From a virus, in the IMG/VR virus record IMGVR_UViG_3300021961_000085, positions 1 to 64,000 of that record: a stretch of 64,000 bases of DNA; one strand, 5' to 3'. Position 1 is the stretch's first letter. Each line of letters starts with the position of its first letter. Positions 30,118 through 38,346 of this stretch are shown here, one piece after another. The position numbers and the translations under genes were made by a program. The notes beneath the pieces are model-generated. The model saw only the letters and a program-made list of their open reading frames with translations, was not told the origin of the DNA and made no database searches.

Positions 30118-30395
30118 AAACTTTTTTAGACGAGATTGGAATAAACATAATGCAAAGTATTGCAGGACTGTTTGGAAGCTTACTGCTGCTAGGTAAAGGT
30201 GCTGCTGTAAATTGGAAGCAGTCTTTCTTTTCCATAGTGGCTGGAGTAGCTAGTGCAAACTATATAACACCTGTTGTTTCTCATATGCTGAGTATTAACG
30301 AGGTTAAATATGAGAACGGTATTGCATTTGTGTTAGGCTTTTTAGGATTAAAAGGTGTAGAGGCTGTGTCTAAAAAATTCTTAAACAAAGTATAA
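30114..30395 (+). CDS. Holin-like membrane protein
   Basis: 93 aa with three hydrophobic segments (about 12-30, 38-55, 70-85) and a charged C-terminus (KKFLNKV). Overlaps the previous gene by 4 nt (ATGA) and the next by 1 nt. Size, topology and position after the amidase support a holin that permeabilises the inner membrane. Confidence 0.6.
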   Translation: MKTFLDEIGINIMQSIAGLFGSLLLLGKGAAVNWKQSFFSIVAGVASANYITPVVSHMLSINEVKYENGIAFVLGFLGLKGVEAVSKKFLNKV

Positions 30396-30688
30396 TGGAA
30401 TTACTACAAGCTATAAACGAGTTAGCAAACCTGTTAATCTTTATTAATGCGACTTTGTTTTACATATTCGTATTTGGCAGAGAGGTAAAAGCGTTAGCGA
30501 GATTAAATGTATTCGAAAGAATATTACTAAGAGTAGGACTAGCTGTACCGTCACTTGGCGCGCTATGGAATGTACTGTCTGCTCAATATCCACTAGACGT
30601 AGAAATAATAATAAACGTAGGATATGCTGCTCTATTCACTTGGGCTAGTATTTTCCATTATAAAACATTCGTAAGAAATAAATCATGA
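30395..30688 (+). CDS. Small integral membrane protein
   Basis: 97 aa, three predicted transmembrane stretches (about 10-27, 43-62, 70-88). It overlaps its neighbours on both sides by 1-4 nt. Possibly a second holin, antiholin or part of an outer-membrane disruption set. No family recognised. Confidence 0.65.
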   Translation: MELLQAINELANLLIFINATLFYIFVFGREVKALARLNVFERILLRVGLAVPSLGALWNVLSAQYPLDVEIIINVGYAALFTWASIFHYKTFVRNKS

Positions 30689-31143
30689 AAAAATTAACTA
30701 TATTATTAACCGTATTATTTGTATCTGTAGCTGCGATGGCACAGATGGCAATTCCAGGAGCTGCGTTTGCAGACAATCCATCACGTTTTAACGGGCGCAA
30801 AGTAACCGTAAAGGGCGTTTCGTTTGATTTTTCAAGCACTACGCTTGCTGTTAATGCTGCACCTTTGGTTGGTGTTAACACGGCATTGGCAGCACCAGTT
30901 GCTGCGCCAACTGCTAATGGAGCTAATACTCCTACAGTGCGCTGTAACCCACCAAGAGGATTTAAACAAGTAGATGTAAACTTTTATTCATCACCAAACT
31001 ATAAAGGATGTTTCTTTATGGCGGATCAAATGTTCACTCAACTTGAGCGTGAGGTTGGAGGACAATCAATCGAAGCTGAAATTACATTTCGTGGTGATGC
31101 ACGTACTGGTTATAACTTGACTTTCTACAGGCTTAAGTTCTAA
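30685..31143 (+). CDS. Exported protein with signal peptide
   Basis: 152 aa. A Sec signal peptide is clear: MKKLTILLTVLFVSVAAMA, with likely cleavage after AMA. The mature part has an A/P/T-rich linker (residues ~60-85) and two Cys (RCNPP, GCFF) that could form a disulphide, then a beta-rich end. Exported to the periplasm. Placement in the lysis block suggests a spanin-like or envelope-disrupting role, but no lipobox is present. Confidence 0.7.
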   Translation: MKKLTILLTVLFVSVAAMAQMAIPGAAFADNPSRFNGRKVTVKGVSFDFSSTTLAVNAAPLVGVNTALAAPVAAPTANGANTPTVRCNPPRGFKQVDVNFYSSPNYKGCFFMADQMFTQLEREVGGQSIEAEITFRGDARTGYNLTFYRLKF

Positions 31144-31145
31144 TC

Positions 31146-31289
31146 ATGGGCAAGATAAGTCCAGCTTGTAAAGCTGCCGCTAAAAAGAAGTTCAAAGTAT
31201 GGCCTAGCGCCTATGCCTCTGGATGGGGAGTACGTTGTACTAAAGCCGGCGGACCTGGCAATATAAATAAAAAGAAACCTAAAAAATAA
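31146..31289 (+). CDS. Small basic protein with WPSAYASGW motif (47 aa)
   Basis: 47 aa, starting 2 nt after the previous gene. The motif KFKVWPSAYASGWGVRCTKA is distinctive and I associate it with a small conserved phage/virus domain (I believe DUF5872, from memory). Basic and Cys-containing, function unknown. Ends 6 nt before phoH. Confidence 0.75.
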   Translation: MGKISPACKAAAKKKFKVWPSAYASGWGVRCTKAGGPGNINKKKPKK

Positions 31290-31295
31290 GGGTTT

Positions 31296-31979
31296 ATGAC
31301 AGATAGCAATGATGAAGTATTCAAAGCTAAGAGAAGACCTAAAAACCCTATAAAATACAAGATCCAGTTAAACGACGAACAAAAAGTAGCGAAGACCATT
31401 ATTTTGGACAATGCAGTTACTGTTGTTACTGGTGCAGCTGGATCTGGTAAAACACTACTAGCTACTGCAGTTGGTTTAGATTTGTTATTTAGAAAAGAAA
31501 TAGATAAAATAATAATTACTAGACCAGCGGTGTTAGCGGGTGAAGATCTTGGCTTTTTACCTGGAGATGTAGCAGAGAAAATGGATCCGTGGTTACAGCC
31601 GATCTATCAGAACTTTTATAGCTTATATGATAAAGGAAAGATAGACAAAGAGATGAAAGAGGGAAACATACAAATACTGCCATTGGGTTATGTAAGAGGT
31701 TTGACTTTTACTAATACGTTCTTAATAGCAGATGAGGTTCAGAATCTCACGCATGATCAAACCGAAGCGTTACTTGGTAGATTAGGCCATGGCTCTAAAA
31801 TGGTGTTATGCGGTGACATAGCACAAATCGATTTAAAAAATAAAAAGACTAGTGGTTTATCATTTCTTAGAAGAGTAGAAGAACAAGTTGATGGTTTTAA
31901 CTTTGTTACACTTCAAAAGAATCATAGGCATAGTATTGTTCAAGATATACTTGACGTGTATAAAATGTTTGCAGATTAA
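31296..31979 (+). CDS. phoH: PhoH-like ATPase
   Basis: 227 aa. Walker A GAAGSGKT near residue 46, Walker B-like FLIADEVQNLT near 140, and GDIAQIDL after it are the PhoH signature, shared with helicase superfamily 1-like folds. Common in marine phages. Proposed roles include RNA/phosphate stress metabolism, but the function in infection is not settled. Unusual here in sitting in the late, lysis-proximal operon rather than with the replication genes. Confidence 0.9.
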   Translation: MTDSNDEVFKAKRRPKNPIKYKIQLNDEQKVAKTIILDNAVTVVTGAAGSGKTLLATAVGLDLLFRKEIDKIIITRPAVLAGEDLGFLPGDVAEKMDPWLQPIYQNFYSLYDKGKIDKEMKEGNIQILPLGYVRGLTFTNTFLIADEVQNLTHDQTEALLGRLGHGSKMVLCGDIAQIDLKNKKTSGLSFLRRVEEQVDGFNFVTLQKNHRHSIVQDILDVYKMFAD

Positions 31980-31981
31980 TT

Positions 31982-32380
31982 ATGGCGTTTAAACTTAAAA
32001 CTAAAAACGAATTACTTGGTTTACATGAGACCTCTAATAGTCTCAATAATGTAATCAAAGAAGTTGAGATGCCGGAAAAAACTATGTGGGGTTTTATTGA
32101 TGAGCATAAGACTATACATATAAATAAAGATTTATCTGATAATGAAAAAGACTTAGTTATTGCTCACGAGACTGTTCATAAAAGACAGATGGAAGATGGC
32201 AAGTTAAAGTTTGATTCTATAAGTTATTCTTGGAAGAACAAACCTGGTATGGCTGAGAGAAGATACCCAACAATGAGTATTAATCCTAAGGACAAAAGTC
32301 TACCATGGGAAAATGAAGCTTACGCCAGTATGTATGAAATCAAAAGAGAAATAAAAAGAAAACGTAATGCCGAAAAGTAA
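31982..32380 (+). CDS. Zincin-like metallopeptidase
   Basis: 132 aa. VIAHETVHKRQ provides an HExxH zinc motif near residue 61, and a downstream E (NEAYASMYE) could be the third ligand, as in small DUF4157-type peptidases. Starts 2 nt after phoH. No signal peptide, so cytoplasmic. Substrate unknown. Processing of virion proteins is one possibility. Confidence 0.7.
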   Translation: MAFKLKTKNELLGLHETSNSLNNVIKEVEMPEKTMWGFIDEHKTIHINKDLSDNEKDLVIAHETVHKRQMEDGKLKFDSISYSWKNKPGMAERRYPTMSINPKDKSLPWENEAYASMYEIKREIKRKRNAEK

Positions 32381-32624
32381 AGTTAAAGGAGCAGGCACAA
32401 CTAAGAAAGTTTGTTTACCCTATAAAAAATATAAAGCATTATCACCAGAAGAGAGACAAAAGCTAATTAACGCTAAGCGCTCTGCTTCCTCAAAGGGTGA
32501 ATATAAAAGATCCAGTAGCACTAATGTTAAAGGAGCTCGCGAAAAAGGAGCTACATTAAGAGACTGGTTTCAAAAAGAAAAATGGGTTAACATCGCCAAC
32601 GGAAAACCTTGTGGCGAAGATTAA
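32367..32624 (+). CDS. Small basic protein at end of late operon
   Basis: 85 aa, 14-nt overlap with the previous gene. Lys/Ser-rich with LSPEERQKLINAKRSAS and DWFQKEKWVNI. Related in flavour to other small basic proteins in this operon. Last plus-strand gene before the convergent terminator. Function unknown. Confidence 0.7.
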   Translation: MPKSKVKGAGTTKKVCLPYKKYKALSPEERQKLINAKRSASSKGEYKRSSSTNVKGAREKGATLRDWFQKEKWVNIANGKPCGED

Positions 32625-32629
32625 TAAAA

Positions 32630-32651
32630 AAAGGGGCTTAATTGCCCCTTT
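32630..32651. terminator. Bidirectional intrinsic terminator
   Basis: AAAGGGGC-TTAATT-GCCCCTTT is a perfect 8-bp stem with a 6-nt loop, flanked by A-rich sequence on the left and T-rich on the right. It therefore works as a rho-independent terminator on both strands. It occupies the 31-nt gap between the ends of the convergent late (plus) and early (minus) units. Confidence 0.9.
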
Positions 32652-32655
32652 CTTT

Positions 32656-34353
32656 TTATCCGTCGCAGCTCATACAGGTTTCGTCTGTAGCACTTTTGGC
32701 TATGTCTCCTCGTAGTACTGATTCGGTTCGCATATAGTACAAAGTTTTTATTCCCTTCTTCCAGGCTTCCATATGAACTTTGTTGATCCATTTTGGAGAT
32801 GCCTCGTTTGGAAATGCTAGATTTAAACTAACGCTTTGGTCTATGTATTGCTGTCGTATACCAGCTTGATTGACTAACTCCAATTGATTAATCTCTTTAA
32901 AAGTTTTAAATACATCTTTCTCATCGCTAGTTAAAAAATCTAAGTCTTGAACTGAGCCACCATCGCGAAGTATTTTATCCCACGTTTCTTTGTTGTTTCT
33001 ACCTTTTTCGTCTAGTAGTTTCTCTAGCGTAGGGTTCTTTCTAATGAACGTACCTTTTGCAGATTGTTCTGTGAATACGTTAGCAGCCCAAGGCTCAATT
33101 CCAGGTGATACGTTACCTGATAATTTACTATTACTAACTGTTGGTGCGATAGATCTTAAATGCGTGTTACGCATACCGCTACCAGCGCACCATAATGGTT
33201 CGCCAAATATCTCGGCGAGATCCATACTAGCTCTTTCAGATTCAATCTTTATTTGAGAGAATATCTTACGCGTTTCATACTGTGCAAATAATCCTTCAAA
33301 TGGTATCATTTTTTCTTGAAGATACGTATGCCAGCCTAAAACTCCAAGTCCAAGCGCTCTGCCTTTCTCAGCAGATCTTACAGCATTGGCAAATCCAACT
33401 TTACCTTTTGCTTTCTGAATAAACTCTTCAAGCACACCATCTAGAAACCATATTGAATCATAGATAATGTTAGTGTCTTTCCATTCGTCGTATTTCGCTA
33501 GATTTAAAGATGATAAACAACAAACAAAACTATGAGACTCATCTGTGTGTAGTACAATCTCACTGCATATGTTTGTCATATGTACTTTTAATCCATTGTT
33601 TTTATACGCTGCTGGATTTGCTTTGTTAGTGTTTCCCTTAAATAATATATAAGGCTCTCCAGTTGCTTTTCGTTTTCTGATAAGCTTACTCCATTTAGAT
33701 CTTGCATGCTCATCTCCTTGTTCAAGCTTTCGCATAAACTTATCACCAACAACTGCGCATTGATGTAAGTTAAGGCTTTGTCTGTTAACATCTCCTTTAG
33801 GTTCTCGTATTTCAAGCCACTCTTCGAAATCATCGTGGTCAATGTTGATATTAACTGAAGCAGCTCCGCGTCGAACAGCTCCTTGGTTGGTTGCAAGGAT
33901 TGTTGAATCATAGATCTTGCAGAAGGGTACGACTCCGTCTGATGTTCCATTTTGTTTTATTTTACTGCCGGCGGGTCTGATCATGTTAACTCCGATACCA
34001 ACTCCACCGCCGTGCTTTGCGAGTAGCATCATCTCTAAATTTTTATTTCCTATCTCGTATATACTATCTCCGACATCTATGCCAAAGCAACTAATTGGTA
34101 AACCACGTTCTGTGCCTGTATTAGACAACACAGGGGACGCTAAACACAACCAACCTTTCCATATATACTCATAAAAAGTTTCGGTCAATTCTGGACGCCC
34201 TAGACGCATGGCTACAGTTTTACAGACGCGCATATACGCATCAGCTGGAGACTCACCTTCAAGTAAGTATTGCCCACCAATTGTTTTTTTGTATATTTCG
34301 TTGTCACCCCATTCAGGGTAATCAACACCTCTTATCCATTGTTCATTCCACAT
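32656..34353 (-). CDS. nrdA: Class I ribonucleotide reductase, alpha subunit
   Basis: 565 aa. Reduces ribonucleoside diphosphates to deoxy forms with the NrdB radical subunit. Visible motifs: SCFGID (redox Cys), NICSEI (N-x-C-x-E active site, thiyl-radical Cys and Glu), LYYMRTES (the Tyr pair of the radical path), and C-terminal ETCMSC for re-reduction. It is short and begins directly in the catalytic domain, lacking an ATP-cone, so allosteric activity control is probably absent, a common phage trait. Last gene of the minus unit, after a small membrane gene and nrdB. Confidence 0.95.
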   Translation of the reverse strand: MWNEQWIRGVDYPEWGDNEIYKKTIGGQYLLEGESPADAYMRVCKTVAMRLGRPELTETFYEYIWKGWLCLASPVLSNTGTERGLPISCFGIDVGDSIYEIGNKNLEMMLLAKHGGGVGIGVNMIRPAGSKIKQNGTSDGVVPFCKIYDSTILATNQGAVRRGAASVNINIDHDDFEEWLEIREPKGDVNRQSLNLHQCAVVGDKFMRKLEQGDEHARSKWSKLIRKRKATGEPYILFKGNTNKANPAAYKNNGLKVHMTNICSEIVLHTDESHSFVCCLSSLNLAKYDEWKDTNIIYDSIWFLDGVLEEFIQKAKGKVGFANAVRSAEKGRALGLGVLGWHTYLQEKMIPFEGLFAQYETRKIFSQIKIESERASMDLAEIFGEPLWCAGSGMRNTHLRSIAPTVSNSKLSGNVSPGIEPWAANVFTEQSAKGTFIRKNPTLEKLLDEKGRNNKETWDKILRDGGSVQDLDFLTSDEKDVFKTFKEINQLELVNQAGIRQQYIDQSVSLNLAFPNEASPKWINKVHMEAWKKGIKTLYYMRTESVLRGDIAKSATDETCMSCDG

Positions 34354-34356
34354 ATT

Positions 34357-34605
34357 TTAAAATAATAAATGATTAAGCCAAGCTAATAATCCGTTGATAT
34401 AAAGTGCTACTAAGTTCCATTGTCTACGCGCTACAACTTGAGTTATGACTAAGACAAATCCTATGACAAACATCGTTGGGTGTAGTGTCCACTGCCCTGC
34501 TATTAGAAAGCCAGTACCCATATATCCTAGTCGTCTTGCTAGTCTTTGAAATGGCGATAAGCCTTTTTCGTCTAGCAGTTTTTTAATCCATGTCTTCCCT
34601 ACCAT
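34357..34605 (-). CDS. Small membrane protein between nrdB and nrdA
   Basis: 82 aa with a basic N-terminus (KKLLDEKGLSPFQRLARRLG) and two hydrophobic segments (~28-58 and 66-80). Overlaps the end of nrdB by 7 nt. Inserted between the two reductase genes. Function unknown. Confidence 0.65.
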   Translation of the reverse strand: MVGKTWIKKLLDEKGLSPFQRLARRLGYMGTGFLIAGQWTLHPTMFVIGFVLVITQVVARRQWNLVALYINGLLAWLNHLLF

Positions 34606-35558
34606 ATATCCTCAAAATCCTCTCCTTCGTTAGCTTTCGAATAATCTGTCGGCCGCATTGCGAAAAAATCAGTATGAGTGTGCCCGCCGGTAAGATGATA
34701 GAACCAATCAAGATTATTTGCTGCCTCCTCGTCAAATCCGAAAACCTCAATATAACCGAGTTCATTAATTTTTTCATTTGCTCTTTTTCTTATAAACTGT
34801 TTTAAATCGTAAGACTTTAAGTTCTCGATGTCACCCATCTCAAACATTTTATCAATATACTTCTCCTCTAGATCAACCATAGTTCTTGCTGCTTCAATTA
34901 CATCTTCCCTACATTGATCTTTAAGTCCTGGTATTTCAGCGCACATGTGATTAAATAGTCTGCAACCCATTTTACTATGTAATGATTCGTCGCGTACAGA
35001 CCATTTCATTTGTTGCCCAATACCTTTTAGTTTATTTCGCAGTTGAAAGCTGTACAAAACTGCAAACGCAGAATATAGTGAAACTCCTTCTGCAAATGCA
35101 CTAAATATAGCCAATGATCTACCAATACCAATTGGGTCATTGCCATTATATGCAACTAGGTTTTCAAATCGTTCTGCAGTTGCTGGTTCATGTAAAAAAG
35201 CTTCAAAGTTTTCAAGACCTAGAGTTTCATTTAAGTAACTATATGCTACTGCATGTATTGTCTCTTGACTACCAAACATCATGGCCATTTGTTGTATCTC
35301 GTGTTTTGGAAACCACTTGACAACCTTCTGAGTCCAATAGTCTGATACTGCGCACTCTGTCTGAGCAAAACCTAGCAGGATGTTTCCTACTAGGTTCTTT
35401 TCATTTTGAGTTAAGTTTTCATTCCAGTCTTTGACATCGCCTTGCATTGGTATTTCTGTATGCAACCAAAATGCTTGTGCTTGTTTTAACCAGCCTTCAG
35501 TATAGTACTCTGGATATTCAAATGGTTTATATGGCAACCTTTGTTTAAATAAACTCAT
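34599..35558 (-). CDS. nrdB: Class I ribonucleotide reductase, beta subunit
   Basis: 319 aa diiron/radical subunit. Helical ferritin-like core with metal-site motifs QTECAVSDYW, SQETIHAVAYSYL and SVRDESLHSKMG. C-terminal DFEDIW is the conserved tail that docks on NrdA. Supplies dNTPs for phage replication. Its ATG overlaps the stop of a 44-aa basic gene upstream. Confidence 0.95.
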   Translation of the reverse strand: MSLFKQRLPYKPFEYPEYYTEGWLKQAQAFWLHTEIPMQGDVKDWNENLTQNEKNLVGNILLGFAQTECAVSDYWTQKVVKWFPKHEIQQMAMMFGSQETIHAVAYSYLNETLGLENFEAFLHEPATAERFENLVAYNGNDPIGIGRSLAIFSAFAEGVSLYSAFAVLYSFQLRNKLKGIGQQMKWSVRDESLHSKMGCRLFNHMCAEIPGLKDQCREDVIEAARTMVDLEEKYIDKMFEMGDIENLKSYDLKQFIRKRANEKINELGYIEVFGFDEEAANNLDWFYHLTGGHTHTDFFAMRPTDYSKANEGEDFEDIW

Positions 35559-35689
35559 CGTCCTTGTCCTTTGTATTTTTTAATATAGTTTGTACTTCCT
35601 TTTATCCTTGATGTTTTTGTTTTAGCGTGGACACCAGGTCTTTTTATTTTTACACGCTTGTGATTAGAATTTAAACTTAATCCTTTCAT
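35555..35689 (-). CDS. Tiny basic protein (44 aa)
   Basis: 44 aa, extremely basic. The middle IKRPGVHAKTKTSR and the end KKYKGQGR are features I recognise from conserved tiny phage ORFs. The stop TGA overlaps the nrdB ATG (ATGA), and its ATG overlaps the previous gene's stop, so it is in a translationally coupled chain. Function unknown. Confidence 0.7.
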   Translation of the reverse strand: MKGLSLNSNHKRVKIKRPGVHAKTKTSRIKGSTNYIKKYKGQGR

Positions 35690-35838
35690 TATTCTTCTTC
35701 TAAATCTTTTTCGATTTCAAAAGCAAAGTCTACAAAAGGCAAGTATAAAACTGTTACTGATCTTTGATCTTCACTGTATGTTCTAATTCCCAATAATATT
35801 CCTGGGTAAAACCCAATACTAATACTCCATTTTTTCAT
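35689..35838 (-). CDS. Small protein with ISIGFYPGILLGIRTY motif (49 aa)
   Basis: 49 aa. Starts MKKWSISIGFYPGILLGIRT and ends in an acidic tail, a recurring type of small phage protein near nucleotide genes. It has a hydrophobic middle (VLYLPFVDFAF) but no clear transmembrane helix. One-base overlap with the 44-aa gene downstream. Confidence 0.7.
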   Translation of the reverse strand: MKKWSISIGFYPGILLGIRTYSEDQRSVTVLYLPFVDFAFEIEKDLEEE

Positions 35839-35996
35839 AATTTATATTTTTTACATTGTTCTAATAATTCTTTAAATGGTATATGCCCGAAGTTTTCCCA
35901 GCGCCATTTAATCCATTTGTCTAATCGCCTTTCAGCGTACTTTTGTCGAGCTAACTGTTTCTGTTGCTCAATATTAAGCTTACTACTTGATCGCAT
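35835..35996 (-). CDS. Small basic helical protein (53 aa)
   Basis: 53 aa, rich in K/R/W/Q (ERRLDKWIKWRWENFG). Its 5' third overlaps the 3' end of the nuclease gene in another frame, and its stop overlaps the next ATG (ATGA). Coupled overlaps on both sides support it being real. Function unknown. Confidence 0.55.
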   Translation of the reverse strand: MRSSSKLNIEQQKQLARQKYAERRLDKWIKWRWENFGHIPFKELLEQCKKYKL

Positions 35997-36403
35997 TCCT
36001 TTTGATTTTGAGGTTTATACAACGTGTAAGGACCTAACTTTCTTTCTTTGATTAATCGTTTGAAGAGTTTCCATCTCAGTGGGAAGGACTCGTTTGCCCT
36101 ACCTTTGCATTCAATTACAAAGCCTTTACCAATAAAATCCGGCGTGTACTTTATATTTAATACTTTAGTTTTACCTCTGTCTTTAAATTCTCCTTTACCA
36201 TTGCCACATCTTTCATAGCATTCAAATGGAAAATAAAATCCTTCAGACAATTCAAACGTTTCTCCTTCATACAAGGCATCAATGCCTGCGTCTTTCAGAG
36301 CAGTATACATATACTTCTCAAGGCCAGACGCAAACTGAATGCCATCATGTATTACTTTTTTAGATATTACAGGTCCTTTTGTTTTCCTACTACGAGTCTT
36401 CAT
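35951..36403 (-). CDS. PD-(D/E)XK phage endonuclease
   Basis: 150 aa. Catalytic pattern: ASGLEKYM (Glu), YTPDFIGK (Asp), FVIECKG (E-x-K), then FPLRWKLFKRL. This matches small phage endonucleases of the DUF1064 / T7 gp3-like group that resolve branched DNA or degrade DNA. Located among the nucleotide metabolism and replication genes. Confidence 0.75.
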   Translation of the reverse strand: MKTRSRKTKGPVISKKVIHDGIQFASGLEKYMYTALKDAGIDALYEGETFELSEGFYFPFECYERCGNGKGEFKDRGKTKVLNIKYTPDFIGKGFVIECKGRANESFPLRWKLFKRLIKERKLGPYTLYKPQNQKECDQVVSLILSNRNS

Positions 36404-36686
36404 ACTCAGAGTATTGTTGATCTGCGAATGGATCCATGCGTTTTAACATGGCTTCTTCTATCTCTATCTGTAAGCACCTCTTTGCAGACTCAAGATACAA
36501 TAAAGCATCCATTAGTTCTTCTTGTACGTCAACGATAAAAGCATTTAAATCTTTTTCTCCATTCATTACTTCTTCAATCATTGCCTTGCCGTACTTTTTC
36601 ATGCCAACTTCACTGCGTGCATCGATCTTCTTGATTACATCTTGAACGATCGTGTCTGTTGTTTTAATTCTATAATCACTTTTCAT
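36390..36686 (-). CDS. MazG-like NTP pyrophosphohydrolase (short)
   Basis: 98 aa, all-helical. Motifs DARSEVGMKKYGKAM and DVQEELMDALLYLESAKR match the all-alpha NTP-PPase superfamily, with an E-E-x-x-D metal site. Probably hydrolyses a nucleoside triphosphate. Overlaps neighbours by 11-14 nt. A second MazG-type domain is encoded in the next gene. Confidence 0.7.
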   Translation of the reverse strand: MKSDYRIKTTDTIVQDVIKKIDARSEVGMKKYGKAMIEEVMNGEKDLNAFIVDVQEELMDALLYLESAKRCLQIEIEEAMLKRMDPFADQQYSEYEDS

Positions 36687-37455
36687 CTTTCACAAATGTT
36701 CCGTTAATCATTTTACCTGTACGTTGCTTTATCACGTTGTAAGCTGCTTCAATACAGTTTTCTATAGTCGTGTCTTCTAAGTGTGCTAGGTTTGTTAATA
36801 CTACTATCATATCTCCAATAGCATCTATTGTTTCAATACGATCTTTATTTAGCAATGCTTTGCCTAACTCTCCAAACTCTTCAGATAGTTTTAAATACTG
36901 CGTTTTTGAGTCTCCTTTTTCGTATATACCACGCTCTTGAGCCCAATCTCTTATGGCAGGAAACAATGTACCATACTTAAAGTCTTCAATTTCTTTTACT
37001 GGTTTTTCATCGTTTAAGAACTCCTCGGCATATGCTTTGTTGTATATGTAACAACGCTCGTTTGTATACGATGAAGCTCTTGCATTTTCTAATATCCATT
37101 GAATCGTATTTGCTGTTACTTCAAACTGTCCTAGAGGTGTTTGCCATTTATGATTGGTATTATCCATTAACTGACCTTTTAGTTTGTTTAATGGACATGG
37201 GAATGTGGATGTTTGGTCTGTTACGTTTATTCTCATTATTCTTTTTACTAGTTGTTTATAGGTTATTATGTCTTTTTCGTAGCCGTATGCTTGTTGATAT
37301 TCTGCTTCTAGCTCAGATATAGAATTAAGACTATTTGATTGCGCTAGTATTTCATACTCGCCTTCTCTATAGCCTTGTCTTTTTATCAATCTATGCTGTA
37401 TATCTTTTGTCACACCGATCTTTTTTCCTGGTATATGATATAAGTAGTACGTCAT
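36676..37455 (-). CDS. GIY-YIG-like / MazG fusion protein
   Basis: 259 aa. N-terminal ~95 residues: YYLYHIPGKKIGVTKDIQHR resembles the start of a GIY-YIG endonuclease domain, with YEILAQ and ELEAEYQQAYG as later elements. C-terminal ~100 residues carry a MazG signature (LSEEFGELGKALL, then DAIGDMIVVLTNLA). The middle is a linker. The combination links a putative nuclease module to nucleotide pyrophosphohydrolysis. N-terminal catalytic residues are not all obvious, so it may only bind DNA. Confidence 0.65.
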   Translation of the reverse strand: MTYYLYHIPGKKIGVTKDIQHRLIKRQGYREGEYEILAQSNSLNSISELEAEYQQAYGYEKDIITYKQLVKRIMRINVTDQTSTFPCPLNKLKGQLMDNTNHKWQTPLGQFEVTANTIQWILENARASSYTNERCYIYNKAYAEEFLNDEKPVKEIEDFKYGTLFPAIRDWAQERGIYEKGDSKTQYLKLSEEFGELGKALLNKDRIETIDAIGDMIVVLTNLAHLEDTTIENCIEAAYNVIKQRTGKMINGTFVKDEK

Positions 37456-38093
37456 ATCTTGTCTTTATACAAATGCATGTTATGTGCATGATGATAATAC
37501 CAACCTGTTTCAAGATGTATCTCATCAGCGACTAGTTTTTGCAAATTACTAAACTGATATTGGTCATTACAAAAGCCGTACCATAAGTCATTAGATCTCA
37601 TATATACAGACATGTTTAATTTTTTGTCTAAAATAGTAAACTGAACTGCATACGTGCATGGCGTATCGTGTTTATATTGATCTATTTCTTTACCGTCATA
37701 TATACTGATTGCCGCATGCCTAGTATTAGGATTTGCCTTCAGCTTTTTAATGACTTCGTATAGTTGATGGTTGCGTTTCCATTGCCAACCATAGTTAGAA
37801 TTTACTTCGCGGTCATGGTTTGCCATACGTTCCCATATTTCAGGTATCTTGCCGTATATCTTTCCTAACTTGTCGATACTTTTATCTCCTGTTAGATACC
37901 ATTTCCATTCTGCTTCTGCATACTCTTTGCTCCATTTCCTAAAGCCTGATTTTATATTGTTAGATTTTGGATCACTAATATAAAAACCTACATTGAATAA
38001 AGCTTTAGTATTATCAAACTCCTGGCCTTTGTCTTTGATTGTAATGTAGAAATAATCAAAGGCTTCACTGGCGTTTTTAAATCTTGTCCGCAT
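37452..38093 (-). CDS. ThyA-family dNMP (hydroxy)methyltransferase
   Basis: 213 aa. Counting from this start, the residues fall on E. coli ThyA numbering: catalytic C146 in DTPCTYAVQF, R166, D169, H207 and Y209. The position of Asn177, which selects dUMP, is Asp (RSNDLWYGFCNDQ, D177). T4 dCMP hydroxymethylase also has Asp there, so the substrate may be dCMP rather than dUMP. The protein lacks the last ~50 residues of ThyA. Thymidylate synthase remains possible, and a symbol is therefore not assigned. Overlaps genes on both sides. Confidence 0.8.
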   Translation of the reverse strand: MRTRFKNASEAFDYFYITIKDKGQEFDNTKALFNVGFYISDPKSNNIKSGFRKWSKEYAEAEWKWYLTGDKSIDKLGKIYGKIPEIWERMANHDREVNSNYGWQWKRNHQLYEVIKKLKANPNTRHAAISIYDGKEIDQYKHDTPCTYAVQFTILDKKLNMSVYMRSNDLWYGFCNDQYQFSNLQKLVADEIHLETGWYYHHAHNMHLYKDKI

Positions 38094-38346
38094 ATTTTTT
38101 ATAATAATACATTCTGTATTCTGCTAATTTCTTTTGATACTCTGGATGAGGATATGAATCTGGAGATACGCCTAGTAATTTGCGTGGATGCTTATGACCT
38201 TTTTCAATATCAATAAACCATCTTGGCACACCATATTCAGCTTGCCTTGCTGTAATACATATTCCATTTATAACACACCATTCAGAAGCTTTTAGTTCTT
38301 CAGCCGTCATTGTGTAGTCTGGCTTTTTGTTCTTTTTTACTCCCAT
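38077..38346 (-). CDS. Hypothetical protein, 89 aa
   Basis: Basic, aromatic-rich (PRWFIDIEKGHKHPRKLLG, YRMYYYKKY). Overlaps both the helicase gene (10 nt) and the ThyA-family gene (17 nt). No family recognised. Confidence 0.65.
   Translation of the reverse strand: MGVKKNKKPDYTMTAEELKASEWCVINGICITARQAEYGVPRWFIDIEKGHKHPRKLLGVSPDSYPHPEYQKKLAEYRMYYYKKYADKI

Noticed and set aside
33588-33950. 120-aa minus-strand frame
   Set aside because: Out of frame inside nrdA on the same strand. nrdA motifs are intact, so this is a shadow.
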